Source: a bacterium
GTDB taxonomy: Bacteria > Chlamydiota > Chlamydiia > Chlamydiales > SM23-39
Assembly (NCBI GenBank): GCA_021818045.1
Contig: JAKAFF010000020.1
Location: 1 to 12,683, forward strand
Direction: 5' to 3'
Length of the DNA stretch: 12,683 nt
The position numbers were made by a program, and so were the translations under genes. This document shows, piece after piece, positions 12,303 to 12,683 of the stretch. The notes beneath the pieces were generated by a model. The model was not told the origin of the DNA and did no database searches. It saw nothing but the letters and a program-made list of their open reading frames with translations. Each line of letters opens with the position of its first letter. Position 1 is the stretch's first letter.

Positions 12303-12683
12303 ATGGAATTTTTGATTGTTTTGGTGGTGATTGCGGGACTTTTATTTGACTATACCAACGGCTTTCACGATGCAGCCAACGTCGTCTCAACGGTCATTGC
12401 GACTCGCGTCTTAACTCCCCTTTCGGCCATTGTCATGGCCGGGGTGCTCAATTTTGTGGGGGCCACACAAGTCAGTGGTGTTGCCCAGACGATTACAACC
12501 GGCCTTGTGAAAGCCGAACAAGCCTCGCAGCTCGTTGTTTTATGCGCAGTAGTCGGGGCCATTTTTTGGAATCTACTCTCCTGGTACCACAAAATCCCCA
12601 GCAGCTCCTCCTATGCTCTCATTGGGGGGCTATTGGGCGCTTCGTGGATTCACATAGGAGCCGAGACCATTCTTTGGCACAGT
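12303..12683 (+). CDS. PiT-family inorganic phosphate transporter (5' part)
   Basis: The first 127 codons from ATG 12303 run open to the window end; an AAAGG lies about seven bases before the start. It imports phosphate (as metal-phosphate) with protons across the inner membrane. The family signature is plain: GLLFDYTNGFHDAANVVST at residues 12-30, in which the Asn and Asp residues line the substrate path, followed by VIATRVLTP. The second conserved loop is KIPSSSSYALIGGLLGA (97-113). Three membrane helices are visible so far. It is divergent from the cyclophilin gene with 65 bases between starts. The frequent companion of PiT genes, a PhoU-like DUF47 protein, is not upstream; it might follow outside the window. 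Confidence 0.93.
   Translation, partial: MEFLIVLVVIAGLLFDYTNGFHDAANVVSTVIATRVLTPLSAIVMAGVLNFVGATQVSGVAQTITTGLVKAEQASQLVVLCAVVGAIFWNLLSWYHKIPSSSSYALIGGLLGASWIHIGAETILWHS

Noticed and set aside
12238..12390. Upstream in-frame extension of the cyclophilin gene (51 extra residues)
   Set aside because: The extension is basic and Trp-rich, precedes an obvious signal peptide, crosses the start of the divergent phosphate transporter, and ATG 12237 has its own ribosome-binding site.
1..12683. CRISPR array, tRNA, integrase, transposase or attachment sites
   Set aside because: No regularly spaced repeats, cloverleaf-like sequence or recombinase motifs were seen on either strand; the repeats present are short and local.

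Overview
The window is about 12.7 kb of compact bacterial DNA with no rRNA, tRNA, CRISPR array, insertion sequence or phage gene that I can see. Several products carry Sec signal peptides or N-terminal membrane anchors. Four genes sit end to end with 1-20 base overlaps or a 4-base gap, and several converging genes overlap. Many of the proteins belong to no family I recognise, and some occur as tandem paralogue pairs. Together with a nucleobase importer, this fits a host-associated Gram-negative bacterium. My best guess is an environmental chlamydia (Parachlamydia/Waddlia/Simkania type). That is an inference from overall style, because no diagnostic marker gene lies in the window.

Layout. (1) Positions 1-1168: two divergent exported proteins of unknown function, the left one cut by the window edge. 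They share a 106-bp control region with direct and inverted repeats. (2) 1170-3068: a probable terminator, a good sigma70-type promoter and a 588-residue orphan protein. (3) 3051-3131, minus strand: a short out-of-place piece reading VDIGGTKI, the N-terminal phosphate-binding motif of ROK-family sugar kinases. It is probably the remnant of a lost gene. (4) 3194-4048: an alpha/beta hydrolase with a complete Ser-Asp-His triad, whose 3' end overlaps manA tail to tail by 92 bases. (5) 7341 down to 3957, minus strand: a tight four-gene operon of two paralogous membrane-anchored kinase-like proteins, a YihY/BrkB-type membrane protein and type I mannose-6-phosphate isomerase. (6) 7368-8536, plus strand: two overlapping genes for a second pair of paralogues, sharing a domain of about 115 residues. 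Their start codon lies only 26 bases from that of the kinase-like operon. (7) 8519-8573: a 55-base imperfect palindrome containing the stop codons of two converging genes. (8) 9840 to 8548, minus strand: a GT-B-fold glycosyltransferase-like protein, preceded by a DUF1761-like four-helix membrane protein (10331 to 9936). (9) 10422-11702: an AzgA-type purine permease, converging on a secreted cyclophilin (12237 to 11692). (10) 12303 to the end: the first 127 codons of a PiT phosphate transporter.

The most novel part is the back-to-back arrangement of two tandem paralogue pairs at 5792-8536. One pair looks like protein or small-molecule kinases held at the membrane, probably with the catalytic domain outside the cytoplasm. 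The other pair has one Sec-exported and one membrane-anchored copy of a small helical domain. Co-transcription with YihY and ManA suggests a link to the cell envelope or to sugar metabolism, but the sequence alone does not show a function.
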